A stretch of 64,000 bases of DNA from Microdochium bolleyi (GCA_001566295.1 KQ964256.1:62001-126000); one strand, 5' to 3'; counted from the first letter of the stretch, positions 22,465 through 33,707 are shown. The notes: generated from the letters alone by a model not told the origin. Numbers and translations: made by a program.

Positions 22465-24111
22465 ATGACAACGCCGCAATACCACATCCCTGACGAGATC
22501 CTCATCAATATCTTCACGCACCTTGCCCCGGGCCCAGGGAGGACGTGCTGTCCCGAAGACGATGCGCTCAGTCTCGCGACACTTGCGCGTGCATGCCGAG
22601 CCACGCGCTCGCTGCGGCGCGTCGCGGAGCCGCTCCTGTACCGCCGCATCAAGCACGTGTCGCCCAAGTTCATCGAGGGCGCGCTGTGCAGCCCCGATCG
22701 TGGAAGGGAGCTAGCGCAGCTAGTGCAAAGCATTGAGTCCGGCGGATGGGACTGGGAGATGACGACCTCGCAAGGTGCGAGGAGGCTGTACCATGGCAGG
22801 GTGAGAGGAATCTTGCAGGAAAGGCACGGCGTAGGCAGTGTCGGGCTGGTGAGGCTGCTGGATCGGATCTTTGGACCCGGTGTAGCTCACGATGCCGGCA
22901 CGGATGAGGAGGCGGATGATGAAGATGGCGATGACGATGAGGATGACCACAGCCAGGCTGGTGAGGGCGAGGATTACCTGGCGGAGTGCGCCATGACGCT
23001 CCCCCTCACTTTGATCCTCTGCCTCACAACAAATGTCGTCGACATCAGCTTGTCCACCGCAGCCCTGGATGTGACGGACACGCTCTCCAGGCTGTTCAAT
23101 TTTTGCGCGAAGGATCCCATTCCTCAGGGCCCACTGTCGAAGCTCGTCAGTATGCAGGTGGCCTGCTACACGCCTACGGGCGATCCCATTTCCATCGCAG
23201 ACGCCAACATGGCCGCGCTGGCGTTCTTCCCACGAATCGAGAAGTTCACATGCCACGGCGTGGACTGGAACTCGGACGGCCTCCGCGAAGGCGACGCAGA
23301 CGAGGGTGATGACGACGAGGCCGACGACGACGACCACGCGGCTGACGAATATAACTGTGTCGCTTTGCCCCGGGCGCACTCCCGCCCGGCAATGAGTCAC
23401 TTTGGCCTGCTCGATTCGAACCCGGCGTCGTTTGCTGAGCTGCGGGATATGCTCCGGCTCTTCCCCAACCTGGAGACGCTAGAGCTGCTGCACCCCATCT
23501 TCGAGGACCGCGAGAACATCGACTTTGCACAATACGGACAGGTGCTGCGCGAGTTTGGCAAGGGCCTCCGGCGGTTTGAGCTCGAGCCGTCGCAGAGTAC
23601 GGAGGACCTCTCTGAGGAGTGTGACGAGGGCGTACTAATGTCACTCAGAGGGGCAGAGGGGCTGCCAGCACTGGAGCAGCTGCGTGTGCCGTTGCACGCG
23701 CTGGTCGGGCTGCCCGAGGACGGGGACGAGGACGAGGACCTCTGTAGGCTGCTGCCGGCGAGTCTGAGATGGCTGTGGACGGCGGTGGCGACGTCGGGAG
23801 GCGCCGAGGCGCAGATGAGGATGCTGGGGCGGGTGCTCGGGGCAGAAGGCGCGAGGGAGGACTCTGGGCTGCCACGGCTCGAGTGGGTGCTGCTGCGGGT
23901 GCCGTGGGGCATTGTCGAGCAGGCGCTGTCGCTGTCGCTGCCCGAGCCTGCGTTGTTCTCGGCGACGAGGCTGGGGCAGGGGCATGTGCTATTCAGAAAG
24001 AAGGACGGGGAGGGAGTCGCCGTCGCGATGCCGCCAGACTGGGCGAGGGCGCTGAGGCAGGAGCTGGGCCTCGAGATGGAGGCCGGGCTGGTCCTGCCGC
24101 AGGAGCTGTAG
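22465..24111 (+). CDS. F-box-like protein with acidic linkers
   Basis: Intronless, 548 residues. The N-terminus HIPDEILINIFTHLAP followed by LATLARACRATRSLRRVAEPLLYRRI fits an F-box-like fold (SCF ubiquitin-ligase adaptor). Two acidic runs follow (about residues 150-170 and 275-295, mainly Asp/Glu). They separate leucine-rich-repeat-like stretches such as FPRIEKFTCHGVDW, LRLFPNLETLELLHPIF and LPALEQLRVPLHALVG. F-box proteins recruit substrates to Skp1-Cullin complexes; the substrate here is unknown. The start ATG is immediately before the F-box and in good context. Confidence 0.8.
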   Translation: MTTPQYHIPDEILINIFTHLAPGPGRTCCPEDDALSLATLARACRATRSLRRVAEPLLYRRIKHVSPKFIEGALCSPDRGRELAQLVQSIESGGWDWEMTTSQGARRLYHGRVRGILQERHGVGSVGLVRLLDRIFGPGVAHDAGTDEEADDEDGDDDEDDHSQAGEGEDYLAECAMTLPLTLILCLTTNVVDISLSTAALDVTDTLSRLFNFCAKDPIPQGPLSKLVSMQVACYTPTGDPISIADANMAALAFFPRIEKFTCHGVDWNSDGLREGDADEGDDDEADDDDHAADEYNCVALPRAHSRPAMSHFGLLDSNPASFAELRDMLRLFPNLETLELLHPIFEDRENIDFAQYGQVLREFGKGLRRFELEPSQSTEDLSEECDEGVLMSLRGAEGLPALEQLRVPLHALVGLPEDGDEDEDLCRLLPASLRWLWTAVATSGGAEAQMRMLGRVLGAEGAREDSGLPRLEWVLLRVPWGIVEQALSLSLPEPALFSATRLGQGHVLFRKKDGEGVAVAMPPDWARALRQELGLEMEAGLVLPQEL

Positions 24112-24324
24112 ACTGGCCCCTTTTCACAATCTCCCTCACATCCACCTCAGGCTCGCCTCACGTCGGCTGCCACCACACATCTACAAGCATCCCCAAGTCG
24201 CCAAGCATCGACGCCGCCACGACTCGACAAGGAGCAGTCTAGCGAAGCGACGAGCATCTTTCGAGCATCTTCACAATTCAAAGTTACCCATATTCACCCA
24301 CAGGACTTCACACTGACCGCCAGC

Positions 24325-24955
24325 ATGCACGACGACGACGACAAACACTCCTGGCCCGCGACCGAGGCAAGGTCAACGATTCGTCCCCGCGGCGCCATAT
24401 GGCACCTACATCAACCCATTCGTCGTTGAGCACCAGGTCAAGCACTGGACCTATCTCACCTGCACCCGATGCCAGGACTGCCCGCACGGCGCCTGGCCCT
24501 GCGCCTGCTGCCGCACAGAACCCGATGACTCCATCTGCATCGTCATCGCCGTCGACGGCCACTGTCGGCCTAATTGCGACAACGAGATGGAGGCAGCCGC
24601 GGGTGTCTTTGTCGGCAAGGACTCTCCCAGCAACGCATCACTTCCTCTGAGCCATCTCGGTGACGGACAGCCCCGGCACACGAAACAGACGATCCAGCTC
24701 GAGGCTGCTGTGCACGGCCTGCGCTCGGCGCTCGGCATCCGGCAGCGCGACCCGGATGGACCCAACCTCTACCGAGTGGTCATCAAGTCAGCCTCGGAGT
24801 ACCTGGTGGAAGGCATCGCCGCGTCGCTGGAAGCATGGGGGACGTTTCACGGCACGGCCGATGCAGAGCCTCCGGGCGGTGGCACTGTGCACTGGCAGGC
24901 CATCGACGCGATCGTAGGGGAGCTGCAGGGCCACGGGGTTGAGGTCTGGTTCTAG
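24325..24955 (+). CDS. RNase-H-fold-like protein, reading frame apparently disrupted near the start
   Basis: The conserved frame runs from just after a TGA at 24314 to the stop at 24955. It encodes a Cys-rich lead (VEHQVKHWTYLTCTRCQDC, CACC), then ICIVIAVDGHCRPNCDNE, GVFVGKDSPSN, QLEAAVHGLRSAL, YRVVIKSASEYLVEGI and QGHGVEVWF. That order matches an RNase H fold: strand with Asp, second strand, helix with Glu, strand that normally carries TDS, helix. In the third position Ser/Ala replace the catalytic Asp. The best-placed ATG (24325) opens another frame that ends after about 34 codons, so a one-base indel in or after the GAC repeat is needed to join them. The first in-frame ATG is 24587, which would lose the first strand. 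Resembles the next gene. Confidence 0.5.
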
Positions 24956-25401
24956 GGTGTCCGGCCAGTGAACAACTGCGACGCATTCCGCCTGGCATAC
25001 CGGGCGCTGACTGACGATGGCGACTCGGATGTCGACGGCTATCAATGGTGAAGGACTTGGAAAGAGCGTTGGAACCGAAGCTCGGGAACCTTGGAACATA
25101 TCAGGTACTTGCATAAATCACACTGCTTCTCAGAGTTGCACCTGCCGACCTGAGGATTTCTACTCCTGCCTCTGCTCTCCCGTGTAAAGTAGGTCTGCAT
25201 CAGATCTGTGCTGCTGCCGACTCTCCCCTCGAGCACCGACGCACACATGTGCCCCCTTCCAGACACCACACACCAGTTATTGCCATCGTCACGGACACTC
25301 ACACCCAGGTCATTGTCATTGCAGCACTTAGCACATGTATACAGCCCATCCATCATATGCATCTCATGTAAGAACCGCCTCCTTCACGGCCACCATCCAC
25401 C
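24956..25401. other. Intergenic between the two RNase-H-like genes
   Basis: 446 bases. Contains the 3' end of one gene and the promoter of the next; no other feature recognised. Confidence 0.5.
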
Positions 25402-26277
25402 ATGGCAGCACCGCCACCCGCCGTGGCAGCACGGCCACCTGTAATCCTGCAGACTTGCGAACCTCCCCGCTGCGAGGTGCACCATGGTGCCGAGCACTCC
25501 AACGGCTGGAGGCACCGACAGGAATGGACACCAGACCGCCTCTTCGATCCCAAGGTCCTGTTCTCCGGTGACCAGGACATCGAGGTCCACACTCCCCGCT
25601 GGACGTACGTCGGATGCGGCCACAGCGACGTTCCCGCCGGCACAACCCCGTGGCACGTCGACGCCATCGTCATCGCCATCGACGCAGTCACACCTCTAGA
25701 GGGCGACCGGTACCGCACCACGCTTGCTTTCGGCTACTGGCTTGCGGACCAGTCTAGACTCAATGCTTGGCTCTTCAGACCGCTGCCTGAAGACCAGCGA
25801 GATTTGCAGTTTTATGCAGACGTCCAGGCCGCGCACGGTGCGCTGGCGATCGCAGGCAACGTCTCACGCCTGCGCGTCGAGGGCCTCCCTCTGCGCCACG
25901 TTGTCATCAAAACGAGCTCGCCAGACTTGGTCCACGCCATGACAGGGCCGGATATCTTCCACTGGCGTTACTCAGGTTACCCCGCCCATAATACCACGTT
26001 CAAGCATGCCCAGGAAGTGAGACAGCTCGACAAGGAAATCGTCCTTCTCAACCACCGGCGCATCGAGGTCTCGTTCTGGCTTGTGCAGCAGCGCAGAAAC
26101 AAGATCGCACAACAGTGTGCAATTCATGCAGTGGAAAAGTTCATGGAAAAGGACTGCAGCGCACATCCCAAATCCCGGGGAATGGGCAGGGTGCTACGAC
26201 CATCACCTCCTCCAACCGACAACCAGGGCGAGCAGGCCAGGCCTTTGCAGTTCACAGACACTGAGTATAGTACATAA
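25402..26277 (+). CDS. RNase-H-fold-like protein, degenerate active site
   Basis: Intronless, 291 residues, with a strong start context (CACCATGG). After a 75-residue lead (ending WTYVGCGHSDVP) come WHVDAIVIAIDAVTP (strand with Asp), RTTLAFGYWLAD, FYADVQAAHGALAIAG (helix, Glu position not conserved), LRHVVIKTSSPDLVHAMTG (strand where RNase H has TDS; Asp replaced by Ser), HWRYSGYP and LNHRRIEVSFWLVQQRRN. The order and wording parallel the upstream gene (IVIAIDA/IVIAVDG, VVIKTSS/VVIKSAS, RIEVSFW/GVEVWF), so the two look like diverged tandem paralogues. With key acidic residues missing, nuclease activity is doubtful; a binding or structural role is inference. Confidence 0.65.
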   Translation: MAAPPPAVAARPPVILQTCEPPRCEVHHGAEHSNGWRHRQEWTPDRLFDPKVLFSGDQDIEVHTPRWTYVGCGHSDVPAGTTPWHVDAIVIAIDAVTPLEGDRYRTTLAFGYWLADQSRLNAWLFRPLPEDQRDLQFYADVQAAHGALAIAGNVSRLRVEGLPLRHVVIKTSSPDLVHAMTGPDIFHWRYSGYPAHNTTFKHAQEVRQLDKEIVLLNHRRIEVSFWLVQQRRNKIAQQCAIHAVEKFMEKDCSAHPKSRGMGRVLRPSPPPTDNQGEQARPLQFTDTEYST

Positions 26278-26317
26278 AAAAGAATAGATCATCAACACCA
26301 TGACAATCCACACACGA

Positions 26318-28251
26318 CTATATCCGTCCCCTCTCCAGGAACCTCTTGGGCACGTGAACATGTCTGCTCCTCAGATACTCCCCGACACCCTTGCCCAGCC
26401 CGTCTATCCGATCTGACGAGGCGATGCCGCCGTTGAGGTTGTCCAAGATGCGGCTGGAGGAGCAACAAGACCTTGTCAGCAAGCAAGACTCACGGGGCCG
26501 ATGCGGGACTAGAAAGGACCAGAGGCAACAACTCACAAGTGGACGGCCAAGATGCCCGGGAACTCGACCCTCTCGACCCTCCGACGCGGGTCGCCCGCCG
26601 TGTACCAGTCGTCGCCAAAGAGCTGCTTCAGGCAGTCGACGGTCAAGACGGTGCACAGCCAGGGGTACTCGTCGGCGTGGCGCACAAAGAAGCCGACGTT
26701 GGAGTTGTTGGCCTTGTCGCCAGACCGCGCGTGCACAATACTGCCGAGCGGCACAAACTCTGTCGGGCCTAGCGACACGAGATCGACGGGGCTGGCCGTG
26801 ACGTCCAGGCTGGGACGCATGACAGGGTAGGCCGCTGTCTGCGCGGGTGGCTGCACGGGAATCAGGGTGCCGTCGTGCAGGACGGCGCGGTGGTCGATGT
26901 CTGCGAGCGCAATGACAGTCGGGAAGATCTCCATGAAGGCCTTGGGCTCCATGGTCCGGAAGTCAAGCGACATGTGGTAGCCGGCATAGCTCTGCATGCG
27001 CACCGCGTAGATGGGGATCTTGAACTTGACCGGGTCGATGTCTTCCCTGCGCCTCGCCTGCGCAAAGACGCGTAGCTGCACGGTGCCGGCCTGCTGCGAG
27101 CTCGGGTTGGACACGGCGCTGCCGTACTGCTCGATGCTGAACTTGCTGAAGTTGTTGTCCCGGAACAGGTGGGCGAGCTGGTTGCGCATCATGGCCGCCT
27201 TCTCGGCAATGTCGAGCCCGTTGATGTAGAAGGTCGCCTCGGCCTGGTACCCGCCCTCGGCCGCGACCATGACCTTTGTGGTCGCTGGGGGCGCGAGACC
27301 CTTGACCCCGAGCACGCGGACACGCTCCTCGCTACTCCCGCCTCCTGGCTGCTGCTCGCACTTCTCGACGCGTATGTCGGCCAGGTCGGCCACGACGTCG
27401 GGGTTCAGGTACAGATGGCCCTGCAGCTCATACAGCAGCTGCGCCTTCACCGTCTCGGGTGTGACATGCCCCCCTCCTTCGCCCGTCCTGGTGATCACAC
27501 AACCACCGCCGGCATCGATCTCGGCCACGGGGAACGCCAGGTCGACCAGGTCCGGCAAAAAGTCCTTGAAGCCCGAGAAGTTGGCCCCGACGACGTACGG
27601 CCCGCACTCGATCAGGTGCGCGGCGACGAGCGCGCCCGCGAGCTCCGTGTATGATCCCTCGCCTTCTTTCCAGCCGTAGTGCCACGCCGCAGCGCCCATG
27701 ACAGGCGACGCGTCGGTGCACCGCCCGCAGATGACAATCTGGGCCCCTGCGCGCAGGGCAGCCGTGATGCCCCAGCAGCCGATGTACGCGTTGGCCGAGG
27801 ACGGGGTAAAAGGCCAGTCGGCGAGGGTCGTCTCCGGGTGGTCGAGGTGCGGGTAGGCGGACGGGGCCGAGGACGAGACCTGCTCGAGGACGTTATCCCC
27901 CAGCACCACGGCGACCGTGCTGGGCGGATACCCCTTGGCCACGCACAGCGCCCTGATCTTGTCGACGAGCGCGCCCGGGTTGAGCGCTCCGGCATTGGTG
28001 ACCACCTTGATCCCTCTGCTCATGATGTCGTCCAGGCACTCCTCGAGCTGCACGTAGAAGCCGTTCTCGTAGCCCACGTGCGGGCCAATCTCCTTGATCG
28101 CGATCGAGTTCCACGCAATGTTCATCTCGGACAGCCAGTCGCCCGTGATGACGTCGACGGAGCCCGAGCGGACCATGCGCGCCATGGCGTGCGGGTGGTC
28201 GCCCGTCGCGCCCGAGACGTTGCCGATGCGGATTGGGGGTTTCGATATCAT
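26318..28251 (-). CDS. DUF1446 / AtuA-like protein
   Basis: Protein of 616 residues in two exons (28251-26537, 26453-26318). The N-terminus PPIRIGNVSGATGDHPHAM, then TGDWLSEMNIAW, VVTNAGALNPGALVDKI, VICGRCTDASPVMGAAAWHY, GPYVVGANFSGF and FPVAEIDAGGGCVITRTGEG are characteristic of the DUF1446/AtuA family. AtuA belongs to acyclic-terpene utilisation in Pseudomonas; the fungal function is not established. A C-terminal domain (LGSIVHARSGDKANNSNVGF) is also typical of the family. The start chosen is the ATG directly before the conserved segment; upstream frame lacks ATG. Divergent from an MFS carrier across an 860-base region, suggesting joint use of an imported organic acid or terpenoid-like compound (inference). 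Confidence 0.88.
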
Positions 28252-29111
28252 GGCGGCGGCGGTTTGTGGTTGTGGTATGTAAGGAGGAGAGTGGGCGTTG
28301 GAGGAGATGCTGTGTCTCTCTCCCTGTTGAATCGTCGGGCTATCTGTATGTGAAGGAGTGGAAGAATTGTTGTCAGGTATGTTCAGCCGACTCTTGACTG
28401 CACAGCCTCGGAAAGGGGACCTGGTAGAATCCGGGCCGGTGTTCGGACGATGGTAACTGAACAAATTCGGAGAAGACGGCTGAACAGGTCGAGAATTCAC
28501 AGCAGAATCCCCAACACGGGACAGAATCCCCAATGCTCGGTATCCCGGCGCCGAGGCCGAGCCGGCCGGACTCCACCGCGTCTCCCGTCGGCCCCAGGGG
28601 TTCTCCTCACTTCGCGCCGGAACCCCAACCTTGGCCAGTCAAGACTTTGCTTGGCGACTCTTGGCCCTCGAGTCGGTCAACTCCCGCCCACGACTCATGT
28701 CATTCTCATGCCATGCCATTGGCTAGCTACTCGTCGCGGTCCTCGGCGCCGCAAGTGTCGACACCGGGCCCCTCTTTCTTTGCGGCACGGCGGTACCCCA
28801 ATCTCGCCTCTAGCCTGGGACAATATGGACTGGGTATTCCGGGGAGCCTCCTCCCACCGCCTTGGGTGACACTGCAGAGGAAGAATCTGGGGATCCTGGG
28901 GAAATCTCGGGGCAGGGGACCGCCCGGATCTCAGGATATAAGTTCGGCACCCCTTCTCCTCCATCGTTCTCTCTCCCCCGCTGATCACTTCCTCCCCTCG
29001 TCCCCCGTTTCTTGTCTTGACTTGGACAAACCTCAGCACTTCTTGCCTTGTCCTCAAGATCGCCCTCTCTCGCCCCCCCTCCGAGACCGCGAGCCAAGAC
29101 ACGGGCACACC
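28252..29111. promoter_or_regulatory. Shared divergent promoter region, AtuA-like gene and MFS carrier
   Basis: 860 bases between two divergent starts. A TATA-like GATATAAG lies at 28935-28942, facing the MFS gene about 170 bases before its ATG. No operator recognised. Confidence 0.55.
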
Positions 29112-30875
29112 ATGTCTGCCCACATCACCAATGACGGGCAGCAGCCTGCGCCCGGCACCAGGGCCAGCATCGAGAAGAGCGCCGCCCTCGCGCGGCAGGA
29201 CACGCACCTGTCCGCGACCGAGGACCAGAAGGCCGGAAACGGCGTCGTCGAGCAGGGCGATTACTCGGGCGCCGTCGCCAAGTCGGACCCTGCTGAGATC
29301 GCCCTGGTCCGGAAGCTCGACTGGTGGATCATGGTGAGTTTAGCCTGCACCGCGGAGATCGATTCACAGACTCCTTGATGGAATATGCTGCATGGACGCT
29401 GACGTTACTTCGCTGTTCGGCAGCCCATGCTCTGGCTCATGTACTGGCTCAATTACCTCGACCGCAATGCCATCACACTGGCCCGACTCGACGGCCTTGA
29501 GAAGCAACTGGGCCTGGACTCGACCCAGTACCAGACCTGCGTTTCCATCCTCTTCGTCGGGTATGTCCATTGCACTATCTCAGACCTGCTTCTTCCGGGA
29601 AACATCCGCTGACAGCTGGTATCAACCACCCAGTTACATTCTCGGCCAGATCCCCAGCAACATGATCATCACACGCGTCCGCCCCTCGTGGCTGATGGGC
29701 GGCTTCATGATGGCCTGGGCCATTGTCAGCACCCTGACCGCGCTCGCCCACGACTTCACCGGCCTGCTGCTCACCCGCTTCTTCCTTGGCGTGGTCGAAG
29801 CCCCATACTACCCGGGCGCGCTGTACATGCTGTCCATCTTCTACACGCGCAAGGAGCTCGCCACGCGCATCAGCATCCTGTACTCGGGCAACATCCTGGC
29901 CACCGCGTTTGCGGGCCTCATCGCGGCGGGCGTCTTCGAAGGCCTCGGCGGCGCGCGCGGGCTCGAGGGCTGGCGCTGGCTCTTCATCCTGCAGGGCGTC
30001 GTCACCTTTGTCGTCGCCATCTTCGCGTGCTTCGTGCTCCCCGACGAGCCCCTGACGACCTGGTGGCTGACCCCGGCGGAGCGGCAGCTCGCCCACGACC
30101 GCATCGCGCGCGACACGGTCGGCCTCAGCACGGGACTCGTCTCCCCCTGGGCCGGTCTCCGCGAGGCCGCCAAGGACTACAAGGTCTGGATCTTCTGCTT
30201 CATGCAGCACATGCACATTGCGACCAACGGCTTCAAGAACTTCTTCCCGACGCTCGTCGAGACGCTCAAGTTCGGCAAGGTCATGACGCTCGTGTTGACG
30301 TGCCCGCCATACCTCATCGCCGGCGCCCTCAGCATCGCCTGGGCGTGGTCCTCGGGCCGCTGGAACGAGCGCACTTGGCACATCACCATCTCGAAAGTCG
30401 TCGCCCTCTTCGGCTTCATCCTCGGCTGCACCACCATGAACACGGGCGCGCGCTACTTCGCCATGTGCGTCTTCACCATCGGCACGTACGGCGTCAACTC
30501 GATCCTGCTCGGCTGGGTCGGCGCGACCTGCGGCGAGACCAAGGAGAAGAAGGCCTCGGCGCTCGCTCTCGCCAACGTCAGCGCCAGCCTGAGTCTGATC
30601 TGGACACCTGTAAGGCACCCCTTATTCTCCCCTAGTTCTTCCTCGGATGTTTCTATCTGTGTGATATCGGCCCATGACTAACACGACCTCTTCTTCTCGC
30701 ACAGTACCTCTGGCCCAAGTGGAGCGAGCCCCAGTACGTCCTGCCGCTGTCCGCCAGCGCCGCGTTCTGCGTCCTCTGCGCCGCCGCCGCGTGGTGGATG
30801 AAGTGGTGCCTGGTCCGGGAGAACCGCAAGATCCGGTCCAGCGACTCCGAGGCCAGACTGTACTACGCGTACTAG
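29112..30875 (+). CDS. MFS transporter, anion:cation symporter (allantoate permease-like) family
   Basis: Plasma-membrane carrier in four exons. The joined frame runs through WIM|PMLWLMYWLNYLDRNAITLA, ILFVG|YILGQIPSNMIITRVRPSW, FLGVVEAPYYPGALYMLSIFYTRKE, WRWLFILQGVVT and CGETKEKKASALALANV. The motif YLDRNAI in helix 1 and the loop VRPSW.GGFMMAWAIV followed by RFFLGVVEAPYYPG are hallmarks of fungal Dal5/Tna1-type symporters of organic anions and vitamins. Twelve hydrophobic segments are apparent. Introns begin GTGAGT, GTATGT and GTAAGG. The last exon supplies the final helix and the tail ARLYYAY. Divergent from the AtuA-like gene, so it may import that enzyme's substrate (inference). Confidence 0.92.
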
Positions 30876-32239
30876 TTCGGGCCTTTGTGCTTTTTGTAGA
30901 CTTTGCCTGGTAATTACGGTCGCGCGGAAGTAACATGTGCTCAGACTTGAGACTGTGGTGGAATACGGGAACCGTGCTTCAGATGAACACACAAGATCTC
31001 TTGTAGAACTGCATGATTCTCCTCCTGAGCAAAGGACCGAAGGAAACGAATGATATGTAAAGGCAAAGCTTCCTGCCGAAGGATCAGACGCACATATGTT
31101 CCTGCATTCGTCCTCTCGCAAGACATCATGACACCCACACAGGCACCTGCCATGACGTCCGGCTTGTTGACAACAGGGTCTTGGAAAATTACAGCCCAGC
31201 GAAAGACTGTACGACTCGCGTAGTACTGGACGAGTTTCAAGGTCTTCCCAATTTCTGTGGCTACCACTCCCTTGAATGCACGTCTGTTGTGGTGGACCCG
31301 CTGTTGAGTGCCGTTCTGCATGGTCTGGATCTCCATACGAGATACCGCCCACGTGGCTTTAGTGAATCCTACATCAACCTGTTGATGGCAATGTAGGCCA
31401 GCAACGACGCGGGAAAATGGGGAGGAATACTGAATACAGTAGAAAGATCGGGTAGGGCCCGGCCGCAGGTGAGGCGTGTTCCAAGGAGGCGGCGGGCGGG
31501 TGTGTCTGTCGGCCATCTCCAAAAGTCAAGCATGCAGAGCTCGTGCATGTCGGGACTCTCAGTCGTACCCCGACGGCAGGGAAACTGGCTAAACGGAACT
31601 CGGGAGCTCGGCCGCCTGCAAGTCCTGCTGCTCAAGGACGCTCATGCTGGTGCCTGCCTGTATACCTATGTGCCGTTGAAGCCTTGGACACACCAAGAAG
31701 GTATACTTCCCCGCGTCTCTCGCCCCAGCAAGAAACACCCGACTGCAGACAGGGTATCACTGAGTGGTCACTGGGTGCATGCGCGTGCAAGGACGGGGGC
31801 CGTCGATCCCCCTTACCCTCCTCGACACCCAGGGCTGTCGCACAAAAGATGGAAGGCCACGCACAACAACCTGCCGCTTTCGAACCACGGAAGCTTGGGT
31901 GCCAGGCACGCCAAATTCAGGTCAGAGGAGGTAAGTATCGACGTGTACGGTATCGGGCTGAATGTGCGCCGCCCGCCTTCGAAGACGTCGACACAGACAG
32001 GCAGGATTACCGTATCGGAACAGACCTGGAACGGATAACGAATCGACCTCTTTTTGCCTGCCAGTCTGTTGGGGCCGTCTATATAAACCACAGCAGACTC
32101 TTAGATGTTGCAATATCAACTCAGACACTCACCATCGGAGACAACTCGGCCGTTACTAGATATTCACTCAACCCCAGGTCAAAACGACCTCTATCTCGCT
32201 TTACATCACCGCCACCACAACCCAAAAACCACCACCACA
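30876..32239. other. Intergenic, 1.4 kb
   Basis: Between the MFS gene and the small Cys-rich gene. Open frames of 190-295 codons overlap here but show no family-like sequence. The 3' part is a promoter. Confidence 0.5.
32080..32087 (+). promoter_or_regulatory. TATA box of the small Cys-rich secreted protein gene
   Basis: TATATAAA lies 153 bases before the ATG at 32240, giving a 5' leader of roughly 120 bases. Confidence 0.6.
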
Positions 32240-32589
32240 ATGAAGTTCGCCACAGCCCTGTACTCGGCCGCCCTCCTCGCCACCGCGGCCGTCGCCGTGC
32301 CCGCGGGCATGATCGCCACGACGGACCGCGCCGTCGTCGGCAGGGAGTGCACCTGTGCCCCGATCCCGGGCGCGTGCTTCGACTCGTGCGGCAAGTACAC
32401 CTGCTGGTCCAACTGCTGGAGCGTGAGTAGTCCCCTCCTTTCCAACCCCCCCAAAACATAAATAAATACATAAACCCGGCCCCCTCGTGCTCTGTCTTTG
32501 GGCGACTCGTGGTGAGAAAGTGGAGGAGGTGTGCTGACGATTGACAGCGTGCCGCGGCGCCCGAGGAGGGAGAGAGCCCCGCCGCATAG
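32240..32589 (+). CDS. Small cysteine-rich secreted protein
   Basis: Predicted 74-residue secreted protein in two exons (32240-32422, 32548-32589) with a 125-base intron (GTGAGT..GACAG). A signal peptide (MKFATALYSAALLATAAVA) is followed by a short mature peptide. Its six cysteines fall in 25 residues with the spacing C-x-C-x6-C-x3-C-x4-C-x3-C, around ECTCAPIPGACFDSCGKY. The second exon adds a 13-residue Ala/Glu-rich tail. Without the intron the frame would run on for only about 12 codons. The size and cysteine density are those of fungal effectors or antimicrobial peptides; no named family recognised. Confidence 0.7.
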
Positions 32590-33707
32590 AGTGATCGAGG
32601 GCAGCCGACAGAAGATGACCGAAAGAGGGGTGGTGTCGGGAATAGAGGAAGGACTAGGATGGCAAGTCCCTGGCATGCAAAAGCCTGGTATCAACCGCCC
32701 ATTGTTCTTGCAGCCATGCACTCGAATAAGCAGCCGCGTCAAAGCTGCTGATTCTAGACGACACTGAAATTCACCACCCAGTATTGTCTCCGTGACTGAA
32801 AACTCGACTATGCAAGCGATCAGTGCCTAGTGCTCCGTCATAGACTTTGCTCGGGATATTTTTGGGAGTTCACACCACGGCCTGTGTGAACAGCGCTGCT
32901 CCTACGGGCTGTGGGGATCTTAACCGAGCTACCGGCTGATCTCTGCTGGCCACCAAGATCAAAAGATGAATTTTGACTACCCGCAGACAGGCACGGTCTG
33001 TATGTACACTGGGATTCTGCAGCAAACGTCCGAAGTCGACGGGGGAGGGGGCGGTAAAAAGGACGAAGAGACCCCCCTTCCCCCCTTCCCCCCTGTCGAC
33101 ATGTCGTCCCTCGGTCCCGATGTGATTGCACCCCCGGCACCCACACCATGGCGGAATCCGGGGGTGACGGGGTGGGAACCTCCGTGCACTCGGCTCCGAA
33201 GGATGAGCCAGAGCACGGCATTGCCGTGACTGACGGCGCACTGAGCAAGTGTGAGGACTGACTTGGGAATTAAAGTGATTTCTTGATTCGCTTTAATACT
33301 CTGATTGAGATGTCCGACAACGGCGCTGCCTATGCGAGATTACTAAGTAAATGTGTGTGCCCTTACGTGTGGGCAATGGCAGCGAGATCGCTATGGATAG
33401 ATGAGGCGAAGCAAAGAGCTTGCCAGGTAAGACGAACTCCAAATCTCAAGGGAGGCACAGCTCTTCCTTGCGTCGGCAAAAATGACCTTGGCGATCGTAC
33501 CCGATCAGCCGCTCGAGATAAACGCCGCCAGCAGTCGGGACAGCACTTGTCCCGGCCCCCGTGGGGGCTGTTGCTAATCCTCCAAATTCCAAAATGACGC
33601 CAAAATTCAAAAAGCAGAAACTATCGGAACACGCAAAATGGTACACGGGCGCAGCTGGGAGAATGCGCTGCGCCCAGGAATGCAAGACTTTTTGGAGGGT
33701 GTCAAGC
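32590..33707. other. Intergenic, 1.1 kb
   Basis: Between convergent 3' ends of the small secreted gene and the unknown nuclear-type gene. No gene recognised. Confidence 0.5.

Noticed and set aside
29575..30618. Minus-strand open frame of 347 codons
   Set aside because: Fully antisense to the MFS transporter; composition (Ala, Arg, Glu, Asp) is the typical shadow of GC-rich coding DNA.
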